Numbered from the stretch's first letter, positions 9,301 through 18,290 are shown. The stretch: 64,000 nucleotides of DNA from Rhodococcus sp. ABRD24 (GCF_004328705.1 NZ_CP035319.1:3348001-3412000); one strand, 5' to 3'. Translations and numbers: made by a program. The notes: generated by a model not told the origin, from the letters alone.

Positions 9301-9630
9301 TGAACGGCAGGTTGGAGGGTTCGGTATCGAGGTCGATCGCCGTGCGGACACCGGCCAGGACAATCATCTGGATTTAGTCGCGACGATTGTTTGAAGACGT
9401 TTCCTTGCAACATCTTTCAGAAGAGAATGCGGGCCGGGGTAGTCGATTGAGTTTGGCGTCGACCCGCAGATCGATCTGTTCGATCGGTGCCATCGACGAG
9501 TCATCAGGTGTTCACCCCGTGTTGGCGAACCGACTGTCCGCAGTTCTGATCGGTGCATGTCCGGTGGCTGATAGTGAGTCCCGACGGGGAGTTGGCAGCA
9601 CTGCGGCGCGGAAAGTTGAGGAATACTGTG
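9301..9630. other. Intergenic region before the dctA-like gene
   Basis: About 330 bp between the palindrome and the symporter start. It is slightly more AT-rich than the surrounding genes, fitting a promoter region. A Shine-Dalgarno-like GAAAGTTGAGGAA lies at 9611-9623. I could not identify a convincing sigma-70 promoter or a clear LysR-type T-N11-A box, although the LysR gene downstream would be expected to act here. No plausible small gene was seen. Confidence 0.4.
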
Positions 9631-11007
9631 ATGGCATCAGTCCCATGGGCGCGTGGCGCCCGGCGACGTCAGATTCGTAAAGACTGGTACCGGCAACTGT
9701 ATGTATGGGTACTGATCGCGATGGCGTCGGGGGCAGTCTTCGGCCTCGTGACACCGGATGTCGCAGTCGAACTCAAACCGATCGGCGAGGCATTCGTCGA
9801 CCTGTTGACGATGGTGATCGGCCCGATCGTCTTCTGCATGGTGGTCGGCGGTGTCGCTTCGGCTGGCTCGATGAAACGTCTCGGCGGTGTGGCGGGCAGG
9901 TCGCTGATCTACTTCGAGATCGTCACCACCATCGCCTTGCTGCTGGGTCTACTTGCCGTGAATCTGATTCAGCCTGGCGCCGGGATGAACGCCGACGCCG
10001 ATGACCTCGAGGTCAGTGAGAAGGTTCAGTCCAGTATCGAGGCAGGTGGTCAACTGCATTGGTATGACTACATACTCCAGGTCATCCCGTCGAACATCGT
10101 GGAAGCTTTCGCCGAGAACCTGATCCTTCAAATCCTTGTCTTCTCAGTGCTGTTCGCTGCAGCTCTGCTGGCGATGGGAGACACCGGACGACAGATCGCC
10201 GGCTCCATCACCCGTGTCGGCGACGCGTTGTTCAAGGTTGTGCAGATCGTCATGTGGGTTGCGCCTGTCGGTGTTTTCGGTGCCATGGCATACACCGTCG
10301 GGAACTACGGCGCGGCCACCCTGGGCGCCCTTGCAGCGCTGGTCGGTACCTTCTATCTGACGTCGCTGATCTTCGTTCTGGTGGTGCTCGGGGGCATTCT
10401 TGCCGCCATCGGGTTGAAGCCGTTCCTGGTGTGGCGGTATCTCAAGGACGAGATCCTGTTGGCGCTGGGCGCATCTTCGTCGGAGGTCGCGCTACCCGGG
10501 ATCGTCCGCAAACTCGAGGCCGCGGGGGTTCCGAAGTCGACCGCGGGGGTCACCGTCGGAGCAGGCTACTCGTTCAATCTCGACGGCACGAGCATCTACT
10601 TGACCCTTTCGACTGTGTTCATCGCGCAGGCGTTGGGAATCGACCTGACGCTGGAACAGCAGTTGGTCATGATCGGCACGATGCTACTGACGTCGAAGGG
10701 TACGGCGGGCGTCACTGGTGGTGGATTCGTCATGCTCACCACGACCGTCTCGTCGCTGTCGTTCATCCCTACTGCGGGTGTGATGCTGGTGCTCGGCATC
10801 GACAGGTTCATGTCAGAGTGCCGTGCGGTGGTCAATTCCCTCGGCAACGCGGTGGCAGGTCTGGTGGTGGCGCGATGGCAGCGGGAGATCGACCCCTCCG
10901 ACGTCTGTGCCCGGATGGCCGACTACATCGCATCGGGTCGGGACAGCGCACCCGCTACCCCTGCCGAGGACACGACACCGCACGACCGGGTGGGAAGTCT
11001 GCAGTGA
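9631..11007 (+). CDS. DctA/GltP-family dicarboxylate:cation symporter
   Basis: Secondary transporter of the dicarboxylate/amino acid:cation symporter family, 458 residues, with about eight transmembrane helices and two re-entrant loops. Family signatures are VIGPIVFCMVVGGVAS (near residue 65), the serine-rich loop LGASSSEVALPG, GYSFNLDGTSIYLT, and GTAGVTGGGFVML. ATG at 9631 follows GAAAGTTGAGGAA; GTG at 9628 is an alternative. It overlaps the lysR start by 4 nt, and lysR overlaps phnA by 4 nt, so transport, control and hydrolysis form one unit. Phosphonoacetate, a structural analogue of small dicarboxylates, is the inferred substrate; C4-dicarboxylates remain possible. Confidence 0.88.
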   Translation: MASVPWARGARRRQIRKDWYRQLYVWVLIAMASGAVFGLVTPDVAVELKPIGEAFVDLLTMVIGPIVFCMVVGGVASAGSMKRLGGVAGRSLIYFEIVTTIALLLGLLAVNLIQPGAGMNADADDLEVSEKVQSSIEAGGQLHWYDYILQVIPSNIVEAFAENLILQILVFSVLFAAALLAMGDTGRQIAGSITRVGDALFKVVQIVMWVAPVGVFGAMAYTVGNYGAATLGALAALVGTFYLTSLIFVLVVLGGILAAIGLKPFLVWRYLKDEILLALGASSSEVALPGIVRKLEAAGVPKSTAGVTVGAGYSFNLDGTSIYLTLSTVFIAQALGIDLTLEQQLVMIGTMLLTSKGTAGVTGGGFVMLTTTVSSLSFIPTAGVMLVLGIDRFMSECRAVVNSLGNAVAGLVVARWQREIDPSDVCARMADYIASGRDSAPATPAEDTTPHDRVGSLQ

Positions 11008-11924
11008 CGATCCCTGGTGTGCACCGACTTCAGGTCCTGATCGCGATCGTGGAAACGGGTGGCTTCTCGGCGGCCGCTCGCGTCCTCCCGCTCTCGCAAT
11101 CGACAGTGTCATCGCATATTCGTCAACTCGAAATCGAAGTGGGCGCAACGCTGTTCGACCGGTCGACCTCGGTTGCCAAGCTCACGCCCGAGGGCGAAAT
11201 CCTACTGGAGTACGCGTACTCGGTGGTCTCATTGGGCCAGGCTGCGCTGGACCGGGTCAATCGATCGGCGCCCGGGCCAGTGGCGGGTGAGCTGCGCGTC
11301 GGCGGAAGCACCACCGCTGGAGCGCGTGTCTTTCCGGACCTGCTGGCTCGATTCGCCGACCTGTACCCGCAAGTGAGCATCGAGTTCATCGTGGCAAACG
11401 TCGCCGATCTCACCCAGCGCGTCTGTGACGGAGAAACTTCGGTCGCAGTCGTGGCTGGTTCACCGTCGCATCCGAGTCTCGAGACAACTCATATCCTGGA
11501 TGAGGAGCACCTTCTCGTCGCAGCGCCGACACATCCCTTAGCGGGATCGCACGCCACCGCTTCGCTGCTACGTGGATCTCGGTTCCTGTTGCGCGAGGCC
11601 GGATCGAATACTCGCCGATACCAAGAAGAAGCATTGGGACATTGGAGAATTCGCGATCTTTCGACATCTACGGTCGAGAGCACGCACGCGATCGTCGCGT
11701 GTGTGGCAGCGGGTCTGGGACTTGCCATCGTCCCGGAATCGGCTGCCGCGGACGCGCTGGCGTCCGGGCGCATCGCGGCAATCCAGATGTCTCCGTCGCC
11801 ACCGACACGATCGATCAACCTCATACACCGCCGGGGCCATCCACTTACCCGGCCCGAGGAGCTGTTCGTCAAGATGGCGCCGCTTGCCGGCGCCGAAATA
11901 AGGGAAGGGAAAGTAGATCGATGA
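11004..11924 (+). CDS. LysR-family transcriptional regulator
   Basis: LysR-type regulator of 306 residues. The N-terminal winged helix-turn-helix spans about residues 5-63 (LQVLIAIVETGGFSAAARVL, SQSTVSSHIRQLE). It is followed by a linker helix and a periplasmic-binding-protein-like effector domain (GELRVGGSTTAGARVFPDLL onward). GTG at 11004 overlaps the transporter stop, and its own TGA overlaps the phnA start. LysR proteins usually need a small co-inducer; from context that would be phosphonoacetate or a product. The PhnR regulator of Pseudomonas fluorescens 23F, which controls phosphonoacetate hydrolase, is also LysR-type (established knowledge), so the arrangement is a functional parallel. 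Confidence 0.92.
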   Translation: MTIPGVHRLQVLIAIVETGGFSAAARVLPLSQSTVSSHIRQLEIEVGATLFDRSTSVAKLTPEGEILLEYAYSVVSLGQAALDRVNRSAPGPVAGELRVGGSTTAGARVFPDLLARFADLYPQVSIEFIVANVADLTQRVCDGETSVAVVAGSPSHPSLETTHILDEEHLLVAAPTHPLAGSHATASLLRGSRFLLREAGSNTRRYQEEALGHWRIRDLSTSTVESTHAIVACVAAGLGLAIVPESAAADALASGRIAAIQMSPSPPTRSINLIHRRGHPLTRPEELFVKMAPLAGAEIREGKVDR

Positions 11925-13162
11925 CCACGTCCATTATGGCGAACGGGCGCGCCTACCGTGTTCCGCAAGCCCCCACGATGGTGCTCACCGTCGATGGCGG
12001 TGACCCGGAGTACTTTCGTGACGCTCTCGAACGTGGACAGATGCCGCGATTGGCTGCCATGCTCACCGATGGCGGGCAGATGCGCCTCGGCGCGTCGGAG
12101 ATGCCGAGTCTGACCAATCCGAACAACCTGTCGATCGTCACCGGTGTTTCTCCTGCGTTGCACGGTATTCCGGGAAACTACTGCCGTCTCCCGGACGGGA
12201 GTCTGCAACTACTGAACAGCCCCGAGTTCTTGCGAGCGCCGAGTATTCATTCGGTCATGCACGGTGCGGGAGTGCCGTGCCTCATGGTGACTGCGAAGGA
12301 CAAGCTGCGGAGGCTGCTCGGTCACGGGAACGTGCCGAGCGTCAGCGTCGAGAAGGTTCACGAGCACAGCCTTGCAACGGATTACGGTATCGATGACATC
12401 GAGACGCTGGTGGGGCGCCCAGCGCCTGGAGTGTACGACTTCGGAGCCAGCCATTACGCGATGGAAATCGGTCTGGCAGTTTTCCGTGCGAATCCCCACG
12501 TCCGGTTGATGTACGTCTCGTTGACCGACCGGGTCCAGCATGCCTTCGGTCCGGGGACGCCCCAGTCGGACGAATACCTCGCTGAACTCGACCGACTGTT
12601 GGGGGAGTACCTCGACGAGGGCTTTGTCGTCGGAATAACCGCAGATCACGGCATGAGCGCCAAGCACGGTGCCGAAGGGGACCCGAACGTCATCTATCTT
12701 GCCGACCATCTGGATCGCGCCGGGATCGTCTTCGACGAGGTCGTGTTGCCCATCACCGATCCCTACGTCAAGCACCATGGGGCACTCGGATCGTTCGCTT
12801 GGGTGTACTTGCCGGAAAGTGCCCGCGCACGTGCCATCGACCTCCTGTCGGCCACTGCCGGTATCGAGGAGATCTATGGCCGAGAGGAGGCGGCATCGAT
12901 CTTCGAGCACCCAGCGGACCGGATCGGCGACCTGGCGATTGTGGCGGGCGCTGCTACCGCCCTGGGAACACGGTCGTCGGAGCATGACCTCACCGGACTG
13001 CACGGACCGCTACGTTCACACGGCGGACGCCACGAGCAGCTGATTCCGCTGATCGTCAGCCACCCGGTCACTGGGGACCTGAAGACCCGATTCGATGCGA
13101 ACACACTGCGCAGCCGTGATGTGCATGAACTCGTCCTCAACCACCTCGCGCAGACCACATAG
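11921..13162 (+). CDS. phnA: Phosphonoacetate hydrolase
   Basis: Alkaline-phosphatase-superfamily enzyme, 413 residues, predicted to cleave the C-P bond of phosphonoacetate to acetate and phosphate using two zinc ions. The full residue set is visible: Asp25 in TVDGGDPE, the nucleophile Thr65 in PSLTNPNNLS, Asp203 and His207 in LTDRVQHAF, Asp242 and His243 in TADHGM, and His371 in SHGGRHEQ. This matches characterised phosphonoacetate hydrolases better than nucleotide pyrophosphatases. ATG at 11921 follows AGGGAAGGGA and overlaps the lysR stop. It is the last gene of the cassette; hairpins follow at 13167-13242. Confidence 0.88.
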   Translation: MTTSIMANGRAYRVPQAPTMVLTVDGGDPEYFRDALERGQMPRLAAMLTDGGQMRLGASEMPSLTNPNNLSIVTGVSPALHGIPGNYCRLPDGSLQLLNSPEFLRAPSIHSVMHGAGVPCLMVTAKDKLRRLLGHGNVPSVSVEKVHEHSLATDYGIDDIETLVGRPAPGVYDFGASHYAMEIGLAVFRANPHVRLMYVSLTDRVQHAFGPGTPQSDEYLAELDRLLGEYLDEGFVVGITADHGMSAKHGAEGDPNVIYLADHLDRAGIVFDEVVLPITDPYVKHHGALGSFAWVYLPESARARAIDLLSATAGIEEIYGREEAASIFEHPADRIGDLAIVAGAATALGTRSSEHDLTGLHGPLRSHGGRHEQLIPLIVSHPVTGDLKTRFDANTLRSRDVHELVLNHLAQTT

Positions 13163-13166
13163 AGGC

Positions 13167-13242
13167 CTGCCCGGCCGCATCGACGGGCAGCCGCGGATGT
13201 CGCATTGCCGCTCGGACCCGCGGGCCCCCAGGCTCGCGGGTC
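13167..13242 (+). terminator. Tandem hairpins after phnA
   Basis: Two stem-loops follow the phnA stop. The first (13167-13190) pairs CTGCCCG with CGGGCAG. The second (13215-13242) is a 12-bp stem, starting GACCCGCG and ending CGCGGGTC, with a CCCA loop and one wobble pair. There is no T-run, as is common for actinobacterial terminators. Confidence 0.6.
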
Positions 13243-13394
13243 TGCGTGACGCAACCACACCTATCTCGCCCGTGGCGGGTCTGCGACTGTCCACTCCTCG
13301 GTGTTGGGCGCGGCTGTGCGGAAAATGGGTGGCCGATTCAGGTGTGATCGGCGTAGGTTCCGAATCCGGACATTCGAACAGTAGTTAGGGAGAT

Positions 13395-14237
13395 ATGGTC
13401 GACCGCGCTGTACATGAGGTCAACCGTCGGTCGTGGAATGCCGCGACCGTCGCGCACAACTCGCACAAGGGGGATCAGGCCGAGTACTTCCGATCGGGCG
13501 GCAGCACTCTGTTTCCCGAGGAGATCGAGTTGCTCGGCGAACTCTCCGGCCGCAAAGTCGTTCATCTGCAATGCAACAGCGGGCAGGACTCTCTCAGTCT
13601 TGCCCTGCTGGGCGCTGACGTCGTGGGCGTCGATATCTCGGACGAGGCCATCGATTTCGCGCGAGAACTGGCCGCGGAGGTGCCAGTCGATGCGCTGTTC
13701 GAGCGCGCAGACATCTACGACTGGTTCGATTCGGCCGCGTGTGGCAGCAACCGTTTCGACCGCGTCTTCTCCTCCTACGGAGCCGTCATCTGGCTGACCG
13801 ATCTCACCGCCTGGGCGCAGGGCATTGCCCGGGCGCTCGCCCCCGGAGGGCTGTTCGTACTGATCGACTTCCATCCATTCTCGCTCGTGTTCGACGAAAA
13901 CTGGAGACCGGCCTACCCCTATGGGGGTGCAACTCCGATCGTCGAATCGACCGGTGTCGGTGACTACGTTGCGGACACCATCGCCCCGGACTCTGCTCCG
14001 GGTGCTGCCGTGTTTGCCAACCCGTACCCGTCGACCGAGTTCAATTGGTCCATCGCCGAGATCGCTACAGCGCTGAGGTCGGCGGGACTGACGATCGAGT
14101 CGATATCCGAGTACCCCTATGCGAACGGATGGCGTGGGTTCGACCGCATGGAGGAACTCCCCGGGCGGCGATTCGCTCCACCGTCAGAGTTCGCGAGTAT
14201 CCCGCTGATGTTCTCGATCACCGCACGGAAGTCGTGA
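13395..14237 (+). CDS. Class I SAM-dependent methyltransferase
   Basis: Predicted SAM-dependent methyltransferase of 280 residues and unknown substrate. The Rossmann core starts with KVVHLQCNSGQDSLSLALLGADVVGVDISDEAI split over about residues 53-86 (a GxxG-type motif I with the acidic VDIS end of strand 2), followed by FSSYGAVIWL and ALAPGGLFVLIDFHPFS. ATG at 13395 follows AGGGAGAT. It stands alone: hairpins separate it from phnA, and the next genes are convergent. A link to phosphonate metabolism cannot be shown. Confidence 0.85.
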   Translation: MVDRAVHEVNRRSWNAATVAHNSHKGDQAEYFRSGGSTLFPEEIELLGELSGRKVVHLQCNSGQDSLSLALLGADVVGVDISDEAIDFARELAAEVPVDALFERADIYDWFDSAACGSNRFDRVFSSYGAVIWLTDLTAWAQGIARALAPGGLFVLIDFHPFSLVFDENWRPAYPYGGATPIVESTGVGDYVADTIAPDSAPGAAVFANPYPSTEFNWSIAEIATALRSAGLTIESISEYPYANGWRGFDRMEELPGRRFAPPSEFASIPLMFSITARKS

Positions 14238-14286
14238 ACGCCACCTGCCAGAGTTTCCGAATGCGATAGCGATTCGTGCCTCGCGG

Positions 14287-15180
14287 TCAGGCAGTGACGA
14301 GCACGCGCCCCGCCGATCGGCGACGGACAGATCCGACGGCTCGGCACACCAGGTAGATCACGAACGAGATGGCGGTGACGAACGTCGACACCGGAACGCC
14401 GGGCGCGAGCGAGAGCAGGATGCCGCCGACGGCAGCGAGCTCGGCGAACAGGACGGCGAGCACGGTCGCACGCAGGGGGCTCGCGGTGACGTGCGCGGCT
14501 GCAGCGGCCGGGGTGATCAGCAGCGCCATGACGAGTAGTGCGCCGACGATCTGCACGCCCAGCGCGGCAGTGATGCCGACGAGGACGGCGAACACGATCG
14601 ACAGCCCGCGCACCGGGACGCCGCGGGCGGCGGCGACGTCGGGGTCGGTGCTCGCGAACAGCAGCGGCCGGTAGATCACGGCGAGCGTGCCGATCACGAC
14701 GACGGCGCAGCCGAGCAGCAATGCCAGGCCGGAGTTGCCAGGGGCCACGATCTGCCCGACGAGTAGCGAGAAACTGGTGCCGGTGCGGCCGTCGTATGCC
14801 CACAGGAACAGCACCGACAGACCCAGGCCGAACGCCATGATGACGCCGATCACCGAATCACGTTCGCGCGCTTTAGTTCCCAGAAGTCCGAACAGGACTG
14901 CCGCGACAACGGAGCCGACGACAGCGCCGATGCCGACACCGACTCCGATCAGCAGCGCGGCCGATGCACCGGTCAGTGACAGCTCCGACGTCCCGTGCAC
15001 CGCGAACGACATCTGCCGGCTCACGATCAGTGGGCCGATCACGCCGGCGAGCAGGCCGAGGATCGCGCCCGCGATCAGGGCCTGCTGCACGAAGTCGTAC
15101 TGCAGCAGGTCCGCGGTTGCGGAGAAGTCGAACATCCGCGACATCGCGTCTGAGAATTTGCTGCTGAACTCGATGCTCAT
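14287..15180 (-). CDS. Zinc/manganese ABC transporter permease (ZnuB-like)
   Basis: Membrane permease of 297 residues with about eight or nine hydrophobic helices, ABC-3 family (ZnuB/MntB). Recognisable features are GAILGLLAGVIGPLIVSRQMSF near residue 37, the GTSELSLTGASAALLIG segment, and FGLGLSVLFLW. It is the last gene of a three-gene operon (binding protein, ATPase, permease), overlapping the ATPase stop by 4 nt. Start is ATG at 15180. Metal specificity (Zn or Mn) cannot be settled from the permease alone. Confidence 0.9.
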   Translation of the reverse strand: MSIEFSSKFSDAMSRMFDFSATADLLQYDFVQQALIAGAILGLLAGVIGPLIVSRQMSFAVHGTSELSLTGASAALLIGVGVGIGAVVGSVVAAVLFGLLGTKARERDSVIGVIMAFGLGLSVLFLWAYDGRTGTSFSLLVGQIVAPGNSGLALLLGCAVVVIGTLAVIYRPLLFASTDPDVAAARGVPVRGLSIVFAVLVGITAALGVQIVGALLVMALLITPAAAAAHVTASPLRATVLAVLFAELAAVGGILLSLAPGVPVSTFVTAISFVIYLVCRAVGSVRRRSAGRVLVTA

Positions 15181-16049
15181 GCGTGGTCCTCGGTGTGGTG
15201 GACACCCTCGCCGGGGCGCGGCCCGCCGCCGCCGAGCGCGTCGATGGCATCGCCGGTGCCGACGACCACCAGGCGCCCACGCACGTGCAGCACCTCGACG
15301 TCAGTGCGGTACAGCTCGGACAGGACCTCGGCCGTCATGACCTCTGCGGGGGTGCCGATCTTGAACTTGCCGTCGACGAGGTAGAGCACGCGGTCGACGA
15401 GCGGCAGGATCGGGTTGATCTCGTGGGTGACGAACAGGACCGCGGTGTCGTGCTCACGACGGCGCCTGTCGATCAGTTCGGAAACGCGGTGCTGGTTCGC
15501 GAGATCCAGGCTCAGCAGTGGCTCGTCGCACAGCAGTACCTTGGGGTCGCCGACGAGGGCCTGCGCGATCCGCAGCCGCTGCTGCTCACCTCCCGACATC
15601 GATCCGATCGGTGCGTCGGCATAGGACTGCGCCCCCACCTGCGCGATGGCCGAGTCGACTATCGTGCGCCGCTTGCTGCGGCCCAGTAGTCCTGTGCCCC
15701 AACGGTGCCCGTCGAAGCCGAGGCCGACGAGGTCGCGTCCGCGCAGTGGTAGTCCGTCGTCCATCGACTTCTGTTGTGGCACGTAACCGACGTGCGAGTT
15801 GCCCGCCTGTGCCGGAGTCCCCGCGATCGTCACCGTTCCCGAGGTCGGCGCCAGCTGCCCGAGCAGCACCTTCAGCAGCGATGTCTTCCCGGATCCGTTG
15901 GGTCCCAGGACGGCGATGAACTCACCCTGCTGGACGGCCAGGTTCAGGCCCGACCACAGGGTGCGGTCGCCGAACGCGAGGCACGCGTCGCGCAGTTCCA
16001 CTGCGGGCGGCGCGGCGGAGGAACCGGCCACATCGATGGAGACGCTCAC
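15177..16049 (-). CDS. Zinc/manganese ABC transporter ATP-binding protein (ZnuC-like)
   Basis: ABC ATPase of 290 residues that powers import of a divalent metal. Walker A is GPNGSGKTS (residues 49-57), the Q-loop is GYVPQQKSMD, the signature MSGGEQQRLRIAQAL lies near residue 150, Walker B VLLCDEPLLSLD near 173, and the switch His is in VLFVTHEIN. Start is GTG at 16049, overlapping the binding-protein stop by 4 nt. The C-terminal tail (residues about 260-290) is longer than in E. coli ZnuC and contains several His residues (GVHHTEDHA). Confidence 0.92.
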   Translation of the reverse strand: MSVSIDVAGSSAAPPAVELRDACLAFGDRTLWSGLNLAVQQGEFIAVLGPNGSGKTSLLKVLLGQLAPTSGTVTIAGTPAQAGNSHVGYVPQQKSMDDGLPLRGRDLVGLGFDGHRWGTGLLGRSKRRTIVDSAIAQVGAQSYADAPIGSMSGGEQQRLRIAQALVGDPKVLLCDEPLLSLDLANQHRVSELIDRRRREHDTAVLFVTHEINPILPLVDRVLYLVDGKFKIGTPAEVMTAEVLSELYRTDVEVLHVRGRLVVVGTGDAIDALGGGGPRPGEGVHHTEDHA

Positions 16050-17005
16050 GACGCGGAGTCAAGCGCGTCGGCCAGTGACTGCGCTGTCCGCGTCTGCCAC
16101 TGCACGAAGTCCAGGCCCTCGGGCAGCGTCTCGGTGATCTCGACGATCGGGATGCCCGAGCGTTCGGCGGTCTCACGGATGTTGCGAGTCACCTTGTCCT
16201 GGGTCTGGATGTTGTAGACGAGGATCCGTACCTGCCGGTCGGTGATCAGCTGACGGGTCGCGGCGATCGCGGCGGGCGACGGATCGGTCCCGTTCTCGAC
16301 GGCGCTCGTGAAGTCGGTAGGGGTGCGGTCCTTCAACTCGGCGGCCTGCAGGAGGTAGTAGGCGATCGGTTCGGTCTGCGCGACCGGAGCGTCGCGGTGC
16401 GCGGCGGCGATCGCGGCGGATGTCTCCGATACCTGACGCAGCTGCGTGCGGAACGCCTCGGCGTTGCTGCGGTAGGTGGCGGCGCCGTCCGGATCGAGCG
16501 TGCCGAGCTGTTCGGCAATCGCGCTCGCGGTGGCGTCGACGGTGGGCATGTCGTACCAGATGTGCTCGTTGACCGAGCCGTGTGCGTGGTCCGCGTGCTC
16601 GCCTTCGGACTCGGCCGCGTGGGTGCCGGTGCGCTCCTCGAACAGGTCGAAGGCGTTGACGGTGGGCTTGGAGCCGGTGGATTCGAGGATGTTCTCGGCG
16701 AACTGGTCGTAGCCGCCGCCGTTGAGGATCACCAGCGATGCGTCGGTGACCTTGGCCGCATCGGATGGGCTGGCCTCGTACGAGTGGGGGTCGGCCGACG
16801 GCTCCGAGATGATCGACGTGACCTGGACTCGGTCGCCGGCGACGGCCTGCGCGACGCTGCCCCACACGTTGGTGGAGGCCACTACGCGGAGCTCGCCGTC
16901 GGATCCTCCCGAGCCGCCGCACGCGGTCAGTGCCACTGCAGCGAGGGACAACCCGACGGCCGCCGTGGCGGAACGTAAGACACGGGACCTGCGGGGCATG
17001 CTCAC
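16046..17005 (-). CDS. Zinc/manganese-binding lipoprotein of ABC transporter (ZnuA-like)
   Basis: Cluster A-I metal-binding protein, about 319 residues, first gene of the importer operon. It has a lipoprotein signal peptide ending in the lipobox LTAC and is expected on the outer face of the membrane. A His/Asp-rich stretch (HAAESEGEHADHAHGS) is typical of zinc carriers, and NEHIWYDMPTVDATASAI, RDAPVAQTEPIAYYLL and ILVYNIQTQ follow the family pattern. GTG at 17005 is preferred because AGGAGAG lies 5 nt upstream; ATG at 16999 is the alternative. The gene diverges from lacI, with an imperfect palindrome in between. Confidence 0.9.
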   Translation of the reverse strand: MSMPRRSRVLRSATAAVGLSLAAVALTACGGSGGSDGELRVVASTNVWGSVAQAVAGDRVQVTSIISEPSADPHSYEASPSDAAKVTDASLVILNGGGYDQFAENILESTGSKPTVNAFDLFEERTGTHAAESEGEHADHAHGSVNEHIWYDMPTVDATASAIAEQLGTLDPDGAATYRSNAEAFRTQLRQVSETSAAIAAAHRDAPVAQTEPIAYYLLQAAELKDRTPTDFTSAVENGTDPSPAAIAATRQLITDRQVRILVYNIQTQDKVTRNIRETAERSGIPIVEITETLPEGLDFVQWQTRTAQSLADALDSAS

Positions 17006-17085
17006 AAATCTCTCCTGGTCGCTGACGACTGTTCTGCTGTCAACCGGAAACGTCTGCTGTTCCGGATCGACCGAAAACGCTATTG

Positions 17086-17098
17086 GTAACGGTTCCCG
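17086..17098. promoter_or_regulatory. Imperfect palindrome upstream of the metal importer (possible Zur-type site)
   Basis: GGTAACGGTTCCC is a 13-bp imperfect inverted repeat, flanked by AAACG on the left and CGTTT on the right, in the 181-bp region between the metal-binding protein and lacI. A zinc-responsive repressor (Zur) site is expected before such an operon. The match to the usual AT-rich Zur motif is weak, so the assignment rests mainly on position. It could equally serve the divergent LacI gene. Confidence 0.3.
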
Positions 17099-17186
17099 TT
17101 TACACATTAGCGGAAGTTCGCAGGTCGCGTCACCCGGGGTCGCGGCTCAGTTCCCTGATCGCTCCGTCACCCGCTACCGTCCCGTT

Positions 17187-18278
17187 ATGCCAAGGTCTCG
17201 ACAGCCACGCCGCCAAGCCACTCTGGCGTCGCTCGCCGCCGAGTTGAAGGTCTCGCGGACGACCGTCTCCAATGCCTACAACCGCCCCGACCAGCTGTCG
17301 GCTGAGCTGCGCGAGCGTGTGCTGCAGGCCGCCAAGCGCCGCGGCTACCCGGGGCCGGACCCGGTGGCCCGGTCCTTGCGCACCCGCCGCGCCGGCGCGG
17401 TGGGCCTACTGCTCACCGAGGCCTTGAGTTACTCGTTCCGTGATCCGGCCGCGATGAGCTTCCTGGCGGGCCTCACCGAGTCGTGTGAGGCGGCCGGGCA
17501 GGGTCTGCTGCTCATTCCAGCCGGCCCCGGTCGTCACGATGTCGAAGCCGCCGCTGTGGTGCAGCAAGCCGGTGTCGACGGCTTCGTGGTGTATTCCGTT
17601 GCCGACGACGATCCCTATCTGACCGCGGTGCGCGAACGGAACCTGCCGACCGTCATCTGTGACCAGCCCCGCGAGATGCCGGGGGCCTCACTCGTCGGCA
17701 TCGACGACCGGGGGGCGATGCGCAAGGTTGCCGACCATCTTATTTCGTTGGGACACAAGGAGATCGGTGTTCTCTGCATGCGACTCGGGCGCGACCGGTC
17801 CGATGGTGTCGTCGACGGCACCCGGCTGCACTCGCCCAACTTCCACGTCCAGCGCGAGCGGATACTCGGGGTGCGCGACGCGATGGCGGCCGCCGGCTTA
17901 CACCCGCAGTCGCTCACCGTGATCGAACGCTACGAGCACAACGGACGTGCGGGGCACTCCGCGGCGGCGCAGGCGCTCGTCGTCAATCCCCGGATCACCG
18001 CACTGATCTGCACCACGGATGTCCTTGCTCTCGGCGCGCTGGACTGGGCGCGGTGCGAGGGCATCGATGTTCCCGGGCGGCTGTCGATCACCGGATTCGA
18101 CGGCGTCGAGGACGCCCTGCGAGAGGGCCTCACCACGGTACGTCAGCCGCAGGAGGACAAGGGGCGTCGCGCCGGTGCGCTACTGATGTCGCGGTCGGAC
18201 TCCGGTGTCACCACCGTGGAGATGCTCGAAACCGAGCTCGTGCGCGGCCACACGGCAGCATCCCCGCCCGAGCCATAG
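17187..18278 (+). CDS. LacI-family transcriptional regulator
   Basis: LacI/GalR-type repressor of 363 residues. The N-terminal helix-turn-helix and hinge helix read TLASLAAELKVSRTTVSNAY and PDPVARSLRTRRAGAVGLLL (residues about 10-75), followed by a periplasmic-binding-protein-like effector domain with FSITGFDGVEDAL-type C-terminal signatures (LSITGFDG). ATG at 17187. A LacI regulator also lies next to kstR in M. tuberculosis (Rv3575c), which supports orthology by synteny. The effector is unknown; the adjacent trehalose fusion gene is convergent, so control of it is not implied. The stop codon lies inside a terminator hairpin. Confidence 0.9.
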   Translation: MPRSRQPRRQATLASLAAELKVSRTTVSNAYNRPDQLSAELRERVLQAAKRRGYPGPDPVARSLRTRRAGAVGLLLTEALSYSFRDPAAMSFLAGLTESCEAAGQGLLLIPAGPGRHDVEAAAVVQQAGVDGFVVYSVADDDPYLTAVRERNLPTVICDQPREMPGASLVGIDDRGAMRKVADHLISLGHKEIGVLCMRLGRDRSDGVVDGTRLHSPNFHVQRERILGVRDAMAAAGLHPQSLTVIERYEHNGRAGHSAAAQALVVNPRITALICTTDVLALGALDWARCEGIDVPGRLSITGFDGVEDALREGLTTVRQPQEDKGRRAGALLMSRSDSGVTTVEMLETELVRGHTAASPPEP

Positions 18279-18290
18279 GCTCGGCGGGGA
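18261..18290. terminator. Bidirectional hairpin spanning the lacI stop codon
   Basis: A 13-bp stem with one bulged C (outer TCCCCGCC, inner CGAGCC pairing with GGCTCG) and a loop of about 3 nt includes the TAG stop of the LacI gene at 18276-18278. It sits between convergent genes and probably terminates both. Confidence 0.7.
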
